Positions 35,699 through 44,748 of a stretch of 54,040 bases of DNA are shown piece by piece (position 1 is the stretch's first letter; each line of letters opens with the position of its first letter). The stretch is from positions 1 to 54,040 of the forward strand of contig JAJPID010000044.1 of the NCBI GenBank assembly GCA_021324945.1. The letters run 5' to 3'. The position numbers and the translations under genes were made by a program. Below the pieces are notes generated by a model. That model saw nothing but the letters and a program-made list of their open reading frames with translations, had not been told where the DNA came from and searched no databases. The stretch is from Lysobacterales bacterium (GTDB lineage: Bacteria; Pseudomonadota; Gammaproteobacteria; Xanthomonadales; Rhodanobacteraceae).

Positions 35699-35746
35699 TT
35701 TCGTTCCCGTGTGTGAGCGGGAAAAGGTCAGACGTAGGAGACCGAG

Positions 35747-36469
35747 ATGAACGTAGCCGTCGCAGAAGTGCTGAGCAGCAGTCAGCCGCTGGTGCAGATC
35801 CGCAATCTGTCCATGGTGTACGAACGCGGCAAGCAGAAACTCGAGGTGCTGCATCACATCGACCTCGACATCGCGCGCGGCGATTTCTTCGCGCTGATGG
35901 GGCCGTCCGGTTCCGGCAAGACTACGCTGCTCAACATGATCGGCGGGCTGGATTCGCCCACCGACGGCTCGATCAGCGTGGACGGCAAGCGCATCGATCA
36001 AATGGGCGAGGGCCAGCTCGCGCGCTGGCGCGCGTCCAACGTCGGCTTCGTGTTCCAGTTTTACAACCTGATGCCGGCGTTGTCCGCGCAAAAGAACGTC
36101 GAATTGCCGTTGCTGCTAACCAAGTTGTCCTCATCGCAGCGCAAGAAGAACGCGAGCATCGCGCTGCAACTGGTCGGCCTTGCAGACCGCGCTTCGCACA
36201 AACCTTCGGAATTGTCCGGCGGACAACAGCAGCGTGTGGCGATCGCACGCGCGATCGTGTCCGACCCGACTTTGCTGGTGTGCGACGAGCCGACCGGCGA
36301 TCTCGACCGCCAATCGGCGGAGGAAGTGCTGACGCTATTGCAGCGGCTGAATCGCGAGCACGGCAAGACCATCGTGATGGTGACGCACGATCCGAAAGCC
36401 GCCGAATACGCGAGTCACACGCTGCATCTGGACAAGGGCACGCTGGTCGAGCAAGCCGTGCTTGCGTGA
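35747..36469 (+). CDS. ABC transporter ATPase (MacB/LolD type)
   Basis: A 240-residue ATPase subunit. Walker [10 protein letters not shown], the Q loop [24 protein letters not shown], signature [15 protein letters not shown] and Walker [13 protein letters not shown] place it in the MacB/LolD/FtsE group, which drives mechanotransmission rather than classical transport. In true MacB the ATPase is fused to the permease; here it is separate, as in LolCDE. GTAGGAGACC upstream is a fair ribosome binding site. It serves the two permeases that follow. Confidence 0.92.
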   Translation: MNVAVAEVLSSSQPLVQIRNLSMVYERGKQKLEVLHHIDLDIARGDFFALMGPSGSGKTTLLNMIGGLDSPTDGSISVDGKRIDQMGEGQLARWRASNVGFVFQFYNLMPALSAQKNVELPLLLTKLSSSQRKKNASIALQLVGLADRASHKPSELSGGQQQRVAIARAIVSDPTLLVCDEPTGDLDRQSAEEVLTLLQRLNREHGKTIVMVTHDPKAAEYASHTLHLDKGTLVEQAVLA

Positions 36470-36561
36470 TGCCCCAAGGCATCACGCGCGGCTTGCGAGG
36501 GTGAGGCATGGATGCCAATCGGGAGACGCGCCATGGATGGCTACTTGCGAGGACTCTTTCG

Positions 36562-37725
36562 ATGAAATATTTCCACCTGATCTGGGCCGCGCTGATGCGG
36601 CGCAAGACCCGCACGATCTTCACCATGCTGTCGGTGCTGGCGGCCTTCCTGTTATTCGGCCTGCTGAATTCGGTGCGCGTGGCGTTCACCTCCGGCAGCC
36701 AGAGCGTGGCCGGTGTGGATCGTCTGGTCGTGACCTCGCGCTATTCGATCATCCAGGGCTTGCCCCAGGGCCTGCAGCAGCAGATCGCGGCGATTCCGGG
36801 CGTCAAACTCGTCGATCACGCCAACTGGTTCGGCGGCATCTACCAGGATCCCAAGAACTTCGTGCTGAGCTTTTCGGTCGGTCCGCACTACATCGACCTG
36901 TTCCCGGAAATCGAACTGCCGCCCGAGCAGCGCCAGGCTTGGGACGCGGACCGCACCGGCGCGGTGGTGGGCGAGGCGCTGGCCGCGCGTTACCACTGGA
37001 AGATCGGCGACAAGATTCCGTTGCAATCGACGATCTTCCCGCAAAAGAACGGCGACAAAACCTGGCCGTTCGAGATCGTCGGCATCTTCAAGGAGAACAA
37101 GAACGGCGCCAACGGACTCGATCAGCTGTTTCTCTTCCACTGGAAATATTTCGATGAGGCCAATGGCTTCAGCGGTCATGATGTCGGCTGGTACGTGCTG
37201 AAACTCGATGATCCCAAGCAGGCCGACCGCGTGGCGCACGCGGTGGATGCGATCTCGGCCAATTCCGATCACGAAACCAGGACGCAAACGGAAAGCGCGT
37301 TCAATGCCTCGTTCGCCAAGCAGATCGGCGATATCGGTCTGATCGTCGGCGCCATCATGGCGGCGGTGTTCTTCACCCTGATCCTGCTGACCGGCAACAC
37401 CATGGCGCAAGCGGTGCGCGAGCGCATCCCGGAACTGGCCGTGCTGAAGACCATCGGTTTCACCGGACGCGGCGTTCTGGCTTTGGTGCTGGGCGAATCG
37501 GTATTACTGCTGGTGATCGGCGGCGTGATCGGCATGGCGCTGGCGGCGATTGTCGCGCCTGGGGTCAGCAAGGGCAGCGGAGGCATGGTGCAGTTGCCGC
37601 CGGTGGGGATGAGCAACTGGTTGCAGGCGGTGATCGTGATGATCGTGATCGGCATCGTGGTTGGCGCGTTGCCGGCCGTGCGCGCGATGCGCCTGAAGAT
37701 CGTCGACGCACTGGCCGGCCGCTGA
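36562..37725 (+). CDS. ABC transporter permease 1 (MacB-like)
   Basis: A 387-residue permease with the MacB/FtsX architecture: one N-terminal membrane helix (IFTMLSVLAAFLLFGLLNSV), a large periplasmic domain of about 230 residues, and three C-terminal helices (IGLIVGAIMAAVFFTLILL, GVLALVLGESVLLLVIGG, LQAVIVMIVIGIVVGALPA) ending ALPAVRAMRLKIVDALAG. The ATG at 36562 follows GAGG nine bases upstream and puts the coupling segment MKYFHLIWAALMRRKTRT at the start; an earlier ATG at 36508 lacks this. It probably pairs with the next permease as a heterodimer. Confidence 0.9.
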   Translation: MKYFHLIWAALMRRKTRTIFTMLSVLAAFLLFGLLNSVRVAFTSGSQSVAGVDRLVVTSRYSIIQGLPQGLQQQIAAIPGVKLVDHANWFGGIYQDPKNFVLSFSVGPHYIDLFPEIELPPEQRQAWDADRTGAVVGEALAARYHWKIGDKIPLQSTIFPQKNGDKTWPFEIVGIFKENKNGANGLDQLFLFHWKYFDEANGFSGHDVGWYVLKLDDPKQADRVAHAVDAISANSDHETRTQTESAFNASFAKQIGDIGLIVGAIMAAVFFTLILLTGNTMAQAVRERIPELAVLKTIGFTGRGVLALVLGESVLLLVIGGVIGMALAAIVAPGVSKGSGGMVQLPPVGMSNWLQAVIVMIVIGIVVGALPAVRAMRLKIVDALAGR

Positions 37726-37737
37726 GGAAAACACATC

Positions 37738-39051
37738 ATGAAGAAATTCCTGTTCGGGCTGGGATTGTTCGCGATCGTGATCGCTTGGTTGATCGTATGG
37801 ACGGCGCTGCCGTGGTTCGTGATCCTCGCGCTGGTGATCGTGCTCGCGCTGTGGCTGGCGTTCACACGCTCGGGTCGGCGCACGTTCTCGGTGATGCGGG
37901 TCGGCTTGAGCACATTGACGCAGCGGTTGGGTTCCTCGTCGGTGATCGTGATCGGCATCGCCGGCGTGGTCGGCGTACTGGTGGCGATGCTGGCGATGGG
38001 CGAGGGTTTCCAGGCCACTTTGCAGCAGACCGGCAACGACGACACTGCGATCGTGCTGCGCGGCGGTTCGCAGGCGGAACTGAACTCGGTGCTGTCGCGC
38101 GACAACATCGACCTAATCGAACAGAAACCCGGCGTCGCGCACGACGCGCAAGGCCATCCCATCGCTTCGGCGGAACTCGGCGTGATCGCCAATCTGCCGA
38201 AGAAGCACGATCCGACGGTGGAAGCCAACGTGCCTATCCGCGGCGTGGGCGAGGAGGCCTGGACGCTGCATCCGAACGTGAAGATCATCGATGGCCGCAA
38301 GTTCAAGCCCGGTCTGCGCGAACTAGATGTGGGCAAGGGCGCGCAGAGACAATTCGCTGGGCTGGAAATCGGCAAGCAGTTGCGTCTATCCGGTCAGGAA
38401 TGGACCGTGGTTGGAGCTTTCGCCTCCAACGACGCGTACGAATCGGAACTGTGGGGCGATGCCGAATCCGTGGCCTCGGCCTACCGCCGCGGCGGCAGCC
38501 GCCAGTCCGTGACGGTGAAACTCACGCAGCCTTCCGCCTTCGACCAGTTCAAGGCTGCCTTGATGAGCGATCCCACCCTCAAGGTGGATGTCAGCACCAC
38601 GCGCGATTACTTCAACAAGCAATCGGAACAATTGACCAAGGTGATCCGCGTCGTCGGCATCACCGTCGGCGTGATCATGGCAATCGGCGCGATCTTCGGC
38701 GCGCTCAATACGATGTTCGCGGCGGTGGCCACGCGTGCGCGCGAAATCGCGACACTGCGCGCCCTGGGCTTCCGCGGCTCGCCGGTGGTGGTGTCGGTGA
38801 TGCTGGAGACGATGCTGCTGGCGCTGCTCGGCGGCGTACTCGGCGCGCTGATCGTGTGGCTGATCTTCAACAACTACACCGCTTCCACTCTCGGCAGCAA
38901 TTTCAGCCAGGTGGTGTTCCAGTTCCGCGTCACACCGCAACTGCTGTGGACCGGCATCAAATGGGCGCTGGCGATCGGCTTCATCGGCGGATTGTTCCCG
39001 GCCGTGCGCGCCGCGCGCTTGCCGGTGACGACGGCACTGAGGGAGCTTTGA
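37738..39051 (+). CDS. ABC transporter permease 2 (MacB-like)
   Basis: A 437-residue permease of the same family as its neighbour but longer. The N-terminus carries two extra hydrophobic helices (LFGLGLFAIVIAWLIVW, VILALVIVLALWLAF) before the helix near SVIVIGIAGVVGVLVAMLA. Then come the periplasmic domain and three C-terminal helices, ending FPAVRAARLPVTTALREL. It begins 12 bases after permease 1. Two non-identical permeases suggest an asymmetric LolCE-like complex. The substrate is unknown. It converges on lpxO with a perfect hairpin between them. Confidence 0.9.
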   Translation: MKKFLFGLGLFAIVIAWLIVWTALPWFVILALVIVLALWLAFTRSGRRTFSVMRVGLSTLTQRLGSSSVIVIGIAGVVGVLVAMLAMGEGFQATLQQTGNDDTAIVLRGGSQAELNSVLSRDNIDLIEQKPGVAHDAQGHPIASAELGVIANLPKKHDPTVEANVPIRGVGEEAWTLHPNVKIIDGRKFKPGLRELDVGKGAQRQFAGLEIGKQLRLSGQEWTVVGAFASNDAYESELWGDAESVASAYRRGGSRQSVTVKLTQPSAFDQFKAALMSDPTLKVDVSTTRDYFNKQSEQLTKVIRVVGITVGVIMAIGAIFGALNTMFAAVATRAREIATLRALGFRGSPVVVSVMLETMLLALLGGVLGALIVWLIFNNYTASTLGSNFSQVVFQFRVTPQLLWTGIKWALAIGFIGGLFPAVRAARLPVTTALREL

Positions 39052-39123
39052 CTTTTCTTTTGGCGAGTATCCATCCTTGGAGCGCCTTCAAGTCAACGTC
39101 CCTGCTTTCTCCTCAATTGACGC

Positions 39124-39149
39124 ACGCGATGCCATTCAAGGCATCGCGT
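39124..39149. repeat. Perfect hairpin between convergent genes
   Basis: A 10-bp perfect stem ACGCGATGCC/GGCATCGCGT with loop ATTCAA, located between the permease 2 stop and the lpxO stop. It lacks a long U-run but is well placed to end transcription from both sides. Confidence 0.6.
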
Positions 39150-40072
39150 TAGCGCGTCAACTTCGACCACGGCACGAAAATCGCCGCCAGGATCGCAATG
39201 AATAGCGCCCATTTGGTCGCGTAATAGAGTGTGCGGTTGCGCTGCTTCAACGCCTTGCCCACGCGGCGGATCGCGTAGAAGTACTTGAACACGCGATTGA
39301 TGCCACCGGTGCGGTCGCCTTCCATGTTGGGCGCGGAGCCGCCCGCGAGCAGCGTGCGCGCGACGAAGCGGTTCAACGCCTGCGCCCAGCGGTATTTCAT
39401 CGGCCGCTCGACGTCGCAAAAAAGAATGATCCGGTTCTGGTCGGTTTCGTTTGCGGCCCAGTGGATGTAGGTCTCGTCGAACAGCACGCCCTGACCGTCG
39501 CGCCAACTGTAGGGCTGGTCGTCGACCCGGATCCAGCAACGGTCGTCGTTGGGCGTGATCAATCCCAGGTGATAACGCAGTGAACCGGCGTAAGGATCGC
39601 GGTGCTTGCCCAAGCGCGAGCCCGGCGGCAGTTCCGCGAACATCGCCGCCTTCACATGCGGCGCGTCATGCAGTAGTTGCACCGTCCGCGGGCACAGTTG
39701 CAATGCGGACGGATGTGGTGCGTCGTCGTACCACTTCAGATAGAAGCGCTTCCAGCCGGTGCGGAAGAAGGAGTGGAAACCGGCATCGTCGTGCTTGTCG
39801 GAAGCCTTGATGTGGCTGGCCTGCGACAGCGCGACAGCCTCGTCGCGGATGGTCTGCCAGTGGCTGCGCAATTTCTCCAGTTCGGGGAAATCGGCAGGTT
39901 GCAGATACGGTGTGCGCGCCACGCGCGAGAACGCGTACATCAATATGTTGATGGGCGCCATGAAAGTGGAGTGATCGGTGATCTGGCGCGCGAAGCCATG
40001 CCGCACGCGGCCGCGCAGGTGCACGTAGATCGCGCAGGCGATCAGGATTGCGAGGATGATCCACTTGGTCAT
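39149..40072 (-). CDS. lpxO: Lipid A hydroxylase LpxO (aspartyl/asparaginyl β-hydroxylase family)
   Basis: A 307-residue Fe(II)/2-oxoglutarate dioxygenase predicted to hydroxylate a secondary acyl chain of lipid A at the inner membrane. Hydrophobic segments lie at both ends (residues 2-18 and about 286-302). The iron site is in the segment SRLGKHRDPYAGSLRYHLGL and in ETYIHWAANET, with the 2-oxoglutarate-binding Arg in the later NRIILFCDVERP. Length and both terminal anchors match LpxO from Salmonella. It is monocistronic, converging with the export operon. A CATATT hexamer lies six bases before the ATG. Confidence 0.88.
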   Translation of the reverse strand: MTKWIILAILIACAIYVHLRGRVRHGFARQITDHSTFMAPINILMYAFSRVARTPYLQPADFPELEKLRSHWQTIRDEAVALSQASHIKASDKHDDAGFHSFFRTGWKRFYLKWYDDAPHPSALQLCPRTVQLLHDAPHVKAAMFAELPPGSRLGKHRDPYAGSLRYHLGLITPNDDRCWIRVDDQPYSWRDGQGVLFDETYIHWAANETDQNRIILFCDVERPMKYRWAQALNRFVARTLLAGGSAPNMEGDRTGGINRVFKYFYAIRRVGKALKQRNRTLYYATKWALFIAILAAIFVPWSKLTR

Positions 40073-40128
40073 GGGAGCAATATGAAACGGCGCGGTTCAT
40101 ATTCTAGCGCCATCGCGATTTCGCTTCC

Positions 40129-41046
40129 TCACACCGCCTCCGGTTGCGAGCGCAAGCGCGCAACGGTGATCAGCCCTACGCCGATCAGGATCACGGCCAT
40201 GCCGATGAGCTCCAGGACGCCGACGCGCTCGCCGGCGAGCAGCATGCCGATCAGCACCGCCACCGGCGGATTGACGTAGGCGTAACTGGCCGACAGCGCC
40301 GGCCGCACCGTCTTGAGCAGGAACAGGTACGCGGTGAAGGCGATGATCGAACCGAACACGGCGAGATACGCCAAGGCCAGTATGGATGTCAGCGGCACAT
40401 GCGTGGGAAAACGTTCCCCGGAGATCACCGCCATCAAGCCCAATGCGATGGAGGCGCATAACATCTGCGCCGCGACGTTCATCGGGCCTTTCGGCATGTC
40501 CTGATGTCGGCTCCAGATCGAACCGAATGCCCACGACGCGGTGGCGACCAGTAACGCACCAGCGGCCCATGGCGAAGCGCGCAAGCCCCCGCTGCTGTTC
40601 AATACCACCACGCCGACGAAGCCCACGATCAATCCGGCGATTTCCGCGCGGCGCAATCGCTCGCGATAGAACACCAGCAGAACCGCGACGAACAGCGGCT
40701 CCGCCGCGATCGCCACAGCCGCCACGCCCGAGGCGACGTAGCGCTCGGCGAAGCAGACCATGCCGTTGCCGAACCCAAGCAGCAGCACGCCGGTGATGGC
40801 GGCGTTGCGCCATTGCAATGTCGTCGGCGGGGACGCGCCGCACAGGCGCAACCAGGCGTACATCACAACACCCGCGGCGGCGAAGCGAAACGCGGCCAGC
40901 ACGAAGGGAGGAAAGCCGGTGAGCGCGATGCGGATACCGAGATACGTCGAACCCCACACGAGGTACACGACGATCAGCGCCAGCGGCACCAGCCAGCGGC
41001 GCTCGCTCACATTCGTTGCAGCGATGGGAAGCGTGGTGTCGTTCAT
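40129..41046 (-). CDS. EamA-family drug/metabolite exporter (YedA-like)
   Basis: A 305-residue inner-membrane protein with ten predicted membrane helices in two EamA repeats. The first repeat begins LIVVYLVWGSTYLGIRIALTGFPPF; the second includes ASWAFGSIWSRH and ends with VNPPVAVLIGMLLAGERVGVLELIGMAVILIGVGL, the conserved C-terminal EamA stretch. It resembles E. coli YedA. The substrate is not predictable. A TAAAAT hexamer sits exactly six bases before the ATG with no Shine-Dalgarno, suggesting a leaderless mRNA. Confidence 0.92.
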   Translation of the reverse strand: MNDTTLPIAATNVSERRWLVPLALIVVYLVWGSTYLGIRIALTGFPPFVLAAFRFAAAGVVMYAWLRLCGASPPTTLQWRNAAITGVLLLGFGNGMVCFAERYVASGVAAVAIAAEPLFVAVLLVFYRERLRRAEIAGLIVGFVGVVVLNSSGGLRASPWAAGALLVATASWAFGSIWSRHQDMPKGPMNVAAQMLCASIALGLMAVISGERFPTHVPLTSILALAYLAVFGSIIAFTAYLFLLKTVRPALSASYAYVNPPVAVLIGMLLAGERVGVLELIGMAVILIGVGLITVARLRSQPEAV

Positions 41047-41052
41047 TGGTGA

Positions 41053-41058
41053 ATTTTA
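41053..41058 (-). promoter_or_regulatory. Candidate -10 hexamer for leaderless EamA gene
   Basis: On the minus strand TAAAAT is followed by TCACCA and the ATG at 41046. The spacing of six bases matches the hexamers before spoT, recG and the Ada-like gene. Confidence 0.45.
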
Positions 41059-41125
41059 CGCGGCGCGGCATGACGGAAATACCGCCGTCGTCATGACATT
41101 TTTGCTGTGCAGTGTTGAAACGGAT

Positions 41126-41998
41126 TCAGCGCGTAGGGTGCCGCTCGCGCTCCCGTTTCAACAACTGTTGCTTGCGCGCCACGCCCCAGCGCCAGCCACC
41201 GGGCGTGCCGTCCTCTCGCACCACGCGATGGCAGGGCACGATCAGGGCGAGACGATTGGAACCGCAGGCACGGCCGACCGCGCGCGCGGCTCTCGGCGCG
41301 CCGATTTCGCGCGCGATTTCGCCGTAGCTGCGTGTTTTGCCCGCTGGGATGCGCGTCAGCGCGTCCCACACGCGCCATTGGAACGCGGTGGCGGCGACAT
41401 CCAGCGGCGGCAAGGGTTGCGCATCGTCTTCGCCGCTTTCGAATTGCCGCGCGATGCGCAGCACCACCGCAGACAGCCCTTCGTCCCGGCCCGCATCCAC
41501 GCGCGTGATGCGCGCACGCGGAAATTCCTCGCGCAGTTCGCCCAGCAGTTCAGAATCCTCGCCGCCGATCTTCACCGCGCACAGTCCGCGTTCGGTCGCC
41601 GCGATCAACACGCGCCCCAGCGGACATGCCATCGTGGTGTAACGGATCGCGACCCCCGGGTCGCCTTTACGATAACTCGCCGGTGACATGCCCAGTAGCC
41701 GATCGGTATTTTCGTACACACGGCTGCCCGATCCGAAACCCGCGTCGAAAATCGCGTCGGTGATGTGGGCACCTCGCCGCAGCGCGCGCTTGAATTCGCC
41801 GAAGCGTCGCGCGCGGAGATACTCGGCCGGTGAGATGCCGTATACGCGACGAAAGACGCGCTGCAGATGGCTGGGCGACAGCCCGACCTCGTTTGCAAGT
41901 TCGTTCAACCCCGGCGTGGGTTCGCGATCGTCCAGGATCGCGCGGGCGCGTGCGACGGCGGCGGCAGTGCGGGTGTTGCGGTTCGTTTTCATGTCCAT
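41126..41998 (-). CDS. Ada-like protein: AraC-type HTH plus O6-methylguanine-DNA methyltransferase
   Basis: A 290-residue protein. The N-terminal half is an AraC-type double helix-turn-helix (LNELANEVGLSPSHLQRVFRRVYGISPAEYLRARR). The C-terminal half is the alkyltransferase with the acceptor Cys in LIVPCHRVVREDGTPGGWRWG and the recognition helix TRSYGEIAREIGAPRAARAVG. The N-terminal zinc domain that senses methyl phosphotriesters in E. coli Ada is absent, so the classical switch to activator is not expected. A TAGCAT hexamer six bases before the ATG suggests a leaderless transcript. Confidence 0.93.
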   Translation of the reverse strand: MDMKTNRNTRTAAAVARARAILDDREPTPGLNELANEVGLSPSHLQRVFRRVYGISPAEYLRARRFGEFKRALRRGAHITDAIFDAGFGSGSRVYENTDRLLGMSPASYRKGDPGVAIRYTTMACPLGRVLIAATERGLCAVKIGGEDSELLGELREEFPRARITRVDAGRDEGLSAVVLRIARQFESGEDDAQPLPPLDVAATAFQWRVWDALTRIPAGKTRSYGEIAREIGAPRAARAVGRACGSNRLALIVPCHRVVREDGTPGGWRWGVARKQQLLKRERERHPTR

Positions 41999-42004
41999 GC
42001 CGTG

Positions 42005-42010
42005 ATGCTA
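42005..42010 (-). promoter_or_regulatory. Candidate -10 hexamer for leaderless Ada-like gene
   Basis: On the minus strand TAGCAT, then CACGGC, then the ATG at 41998. It has the same six-base spacing as at spoT, recG and the EamA gene. Confidence 0.4.
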
Positions 42011-42069
42011 TGCCGCACGTCCCTGCGCGAACATCCGATTCTTGCGCGATGTGGCAAGATGGGGCCTCG

Positions 42070-42414
42070 ATGAACGCGAACGACACCCGCCGCGCGCCGC
42101 TGTGCCGCCTCGCTGACATTCCCGATGGCGGCGTGCTGGGCCTGGATCCGGCTGAGCCCGACAGCGATGGCCTGATCCTGATGCGCACCGGCGATCAGGT
42201 GCGCGCATGGTGGAACGTCTGCCCGCATACCGGCCGGCGCATGGATTACGCGCCCAACCTGTTCCTGTTCAAGGACGGGCTGCTCACCTGCGCGGTGCAC
42301 GGCGCAACTTTCGCGTTGGCGCAGAATGGTTTGTGCGTGCACGGGCCGTGCCGCGGGGAATCGCTCACGGCCGTGCCGCTGCGCGTGAGCGAAGGGCAGG
42401 TCTGGCGCGGGTAA
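42070..42414 (+). CDS. Small Rieske [2Fe-2S] protein
   Basis: A 114-residue single-domain Rieske ferredoxin-like protein. The cluster ligands are in NVCPHTGRR (CxH) and LTCAVHGATF (CxxH), with 18 residues between the two motifs. There is no signal peptide or oxygenase domain, so it is probably a cytoplasmic electron carrier or assembly factor, like the small Rieske proteins found near aromatic-ring dioxygenases. No partner oxygenase is nearby. It converges with a small membrane protein gene, three bases between stops. The start at 42070 follows GGGGCC. Confidence 0.85.
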   Translation: MNANDTRRAPLCRLADIPDGGVLGLDPAEPDSDGLILMRTGDQVRAWWNVCPHTGRRMDYAPNLFLFKDGLLTCAVHGATFALAQNGLCVHGPCRGESLTAVPLRVSEGQVWRG

Positions 42415-42416
42415 CG

Positions 42417-42776
42417 TCAATGCCGTGCACCGGCGTCGCGCAGCACGCGGCGCAGGTGATTGAGCAGCACGTCGGAGAAGATGTTGACGCCGACGCCCGC
42501 CGACAGCAGCGGCAGCAGGTACAACGCCAGCGAGAATTCCGAAGCGAACACCTTGTCGTCCAGCAGCGATGGCGTGGCGCGGGCCGCGGTTCCAAGATGA
42601 CGCAACAGAAAGACGTCGAGTGCCGAAAGCAGGATCAGCGCCAGCGCGAACAGCAGCACCGTGTAGCGGGAAATGCGCCGGATCGAGAGCAGCGCAAAAT
42701 AGATCGCCACCGGCAGGATCAGCGACGCCAGCAGCAGCAGCCAGAATTCGAAATGGATGAAGACGCTGTCGTTCAT
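42417..42776 (-). CDS. Small integral membrane protein of unknown function
   Basis: A 119-residue protein with three hydrophobic stretches: FWLLLLASLILPVAIYFALL, YTVLLFALALILLSALDVFLL and FSLALYLLPLLSAGVGVNIF, and a basic C-terminus (LNHLRRVLRDAG). No family was recognised. The ATG is preceded by GAGGCGCC. It ends three bases from the Rieske gene stop and lies about 100 bases downstream of pepQ on the same strand. Confidence 0.7.
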   Translation of the reverse strand: MNDSVFIHFEFWLLLLASLILPVAIYFALLSIRRISRYTVLLFALALILLSALDVFLLRHLGTAARATPSLLDDKVFASEFSLALYLLPLLSAGVGVNIFSDVLLNHLRRVLRDAGARH

Positions 42777-42875
42777 GGCGCCTCTGCTTTGGAGAACCGT
42801 TCGTAATGGTGCTTCGACAAGCCCAGCACAGCGTACGTTGCGCGCACCGAACCACGAACCGACAAGCCCTCCGCA

Positions 42876-44210
42876 TCAAACCGCCGCAAACGCCTCGCGC
42901 GTCAGATTCAGCGGCTCGCCATGCGTGCAGACCACGTCGTCCTCGATGCGGATGCCGCCGTACTTGCGGAAGGCATCGACCTTGCTCCAGTTCACCTCGC
43001 GCGCGGCGGGTTTGCCACGCAATTCGTCCAGCAGCATGTCGATGAAATACACGCCCGGCTCGATCGTCGTGACCATGCCGGGTTGCAGTGTGCGCGTCAG
43101 ACGCAGGTACGGATGTCCTTCGGGTTTTGCGATCGTGCCGCCATGTTCGTCGCGTTGGAAGCCGGCAACATCGTGCACCTGCAGGCCGATCAGATGGCCG
43201 AGACCGTGCGGAAAGAACGTGCTGCTGATGCCGTTTTGCACCGCTGCCTCCGCGCTGCAAGTGATAAAGCCCTGCTCTCGCATCGCCTGCATCAACACAT
43301 GATGCGCGTGCACGTGCAGTTCGGGATAACTCTGGCCTGCGCGCACTTTTGCACAGAAACTCTGCTGCGCGCTTTCGACCGCGTCGATCAGCGACTGGAA
43401 TTCGCCCGCATCCGCCGCGGCCCAAGTGCGGGTAATGTCTGAGTTGTAGCCGTGGAACTGGCCGCCCGCGTCGATCAGGAACGAATGCGCGTGCACGGGC
43501 GGATTGCGGTCGAAGTGCGTGTAATGCAAAACCGCACCATGGCGATCCAGCGCGATGATGTTGTCGTAGGGCAATTGGTGTTCGGCCAGGTGCGTGGCGG
43601 CGAGATAAGCGATGTGGATTTCGAATTCGGAAGCCCCGTCGCGGAACGCCTTTTCCGCCGCGCGATGCCCGCGCGCGCCGATGCGGCTGGCCACGCGCAT
43701 CATCGCGATTTCGTAATCGGTCTTGAATGAGCGCTGCCAGTGCAGACAATCCATCAAGGCTTGCGGATTGTCCGGCGCATAGCCCTCCAACGCCGCGGTC
43801 GCATCGCCGACGATCGCGCAACGCGCGGGATCTTTCGGCAGAAGCGCGCGCGCTGCATCCGGTTCGCGAACCGTGAAGATATCGAAATGTTCCACCCAGT
43901 AACCTGCGGGCGCGGCCGGCACAACGTGCCAGTAATCTCGCGGCTGCAGGAAGATCAGTTTCGGTTTCGCGCCCGGCGTGAACACGATCCAGCTTCCCGG
44001 CGCATCGCCTAGCGGCAGCCAGTGCACGAAATGCGGATTGGCGCGGAACGGGTAATGCGAATCGTCCAGAAAACGCAGGATCGGCCGGCCTGCCGCGATC
44101 ACCAGATGATCGCGCTGCGCCAATCGCAATGCGGCTTCGGAACGGCGCTTCAACTCGGCCAGATGCGAAGGATAGAGCCCGGCGAGATTGTCTTGCGGCG
44201 CGGCGGTCAT
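42876..44210 (-). CDS. pepQ: Xaa-Pro dipeptidase
   Basis: A 444-residue M24B metallopeptidase that cleaves dipeptides with a C-terminal proline. The N-terminal half is the creatinase-like domain; the C-terminal half is the pita-bread fold. Metal ligands are the two Asp in LIDAGGQFHGYNSDITRTW, His in FFPHGLGHLIGLQVHD, Glu in TTIEPGVYFID and Glu in GGIRIEDDVV. The ATG at 44210 gives the length usual for gammaproteobacterial PepQ; an upstream in-frame ATG would add 18 residues without similarity. It stands alone on the minus strand. Confidence 0.94.
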   Translation of the reverse strand: MTAAPQDNLAGLYPSHLAELKRRSEAALRLAQRDHLVIAAGRPILRFLDDSHYPFRANPHFVHWLPLGDAPGSWIVFTPGAKPKLIFLQPRDYWHVVPAAPAGYWVEHFDIFTVREPDAARALLPKDPARCAIVGDATAALEGYAPDNPQALMDCLHWQRSFKTDYEIAMMRVASRIGARGHRAAEKAFRDGASEFEIHIAYLAATHLAEHQLPYDNIIALDRHGAVLHYTHFDRNPPVHAHSFLIDAGGQFHGYNSDITRTWAAADAGEFQSLIDAVESAQQSFCAKVRAGQSYPELHVHAHHVLMQAMREQGFITCSAEAAVQNGISSTFFPHGLGHLIGLQVHDVAGFQRDEHGGTIAKPEGHPYLRLTRTLQPGMVTTIEPGVYFIDMLLDELRGKPAAREVNWSKVDAFRKYGGIRIEDDVVCTHGEPLNLTREAFAAV

Positions 44211-44403
44211 GGCGGTCCTGGCTGCGGAAAGCTCAATGGTGCCGCGATTGGCGGCCGGCTGCAAAAACCGCGTCCCGCTGCGCCGGGATCATTGGCAACG
44301 CGAGCCGGTATCTTCGCTAATGCTGATCGCCGCTGGCTTAGAGCGCGATAACTGCGCACGCGGCGATGGCGATGGCAAGAAGGCGTTTGCCGGAAATCAC
44401 GCC

Positions 44404-44748
44404 TCACTCTTCCGGCCGTTCCAGCCATTCGTTCAACACCGCGGTATCGTCATCCGACAGCGCGATGATGCGCAGCCCGGCCCAATGCTGGCCGGGCACG
44501 GCGGCGGGTTCGCTCCATTGCTCGTGCACGCCGGCTTCCAGCACGCGCAATTTGCCGTTGCGGTCCGGCAACTGGAACCGCAACTGATACAGCGCGTCGT
44601 CGGTGAGCTTGCGGCGGCCGATCAGCATCATGCCGTCGCGCGACAGATTGCCGATGCGGCCAAGGTTCTCGCCTGTCATCGCGTCGCTCACTTCGATCGG
44701 ATCGATGGCGCGTTTGCGCAGCGCGCGGCGTTGTTCGGATGGGGTCAT
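44404..44748 (-). CDS. PilZ domain protein (predicted cyclic-di-GMP receptor)
   Basis: A 114-residue single PilZ domain. The N-terminal loop RRALRKRAIDPIEV includes an RxxxR-type motif and the second motif is GRIGNLSRDGMML, a (D/N)xSxxG-type; together these bind cyclic di-GMP in the family. Its start overlaps the stop of the DUF1631 gene by four bases, so the two are co-translated and probably act together. No enzyme that makes or breaks cyclic di-GMP is in the window. Confidence 0.88.
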   Translation of the reverse strand: MTPSEQRRALRKRAIDPIEVSDAMTGENLGRIGNLSRDGMMLIGRRKLTDDALYQLRFQLPDRNGKLRVLEAGVHEQWSEPAAVPGQHWAGLRIIALSDDDTAVLNEWLERPEE

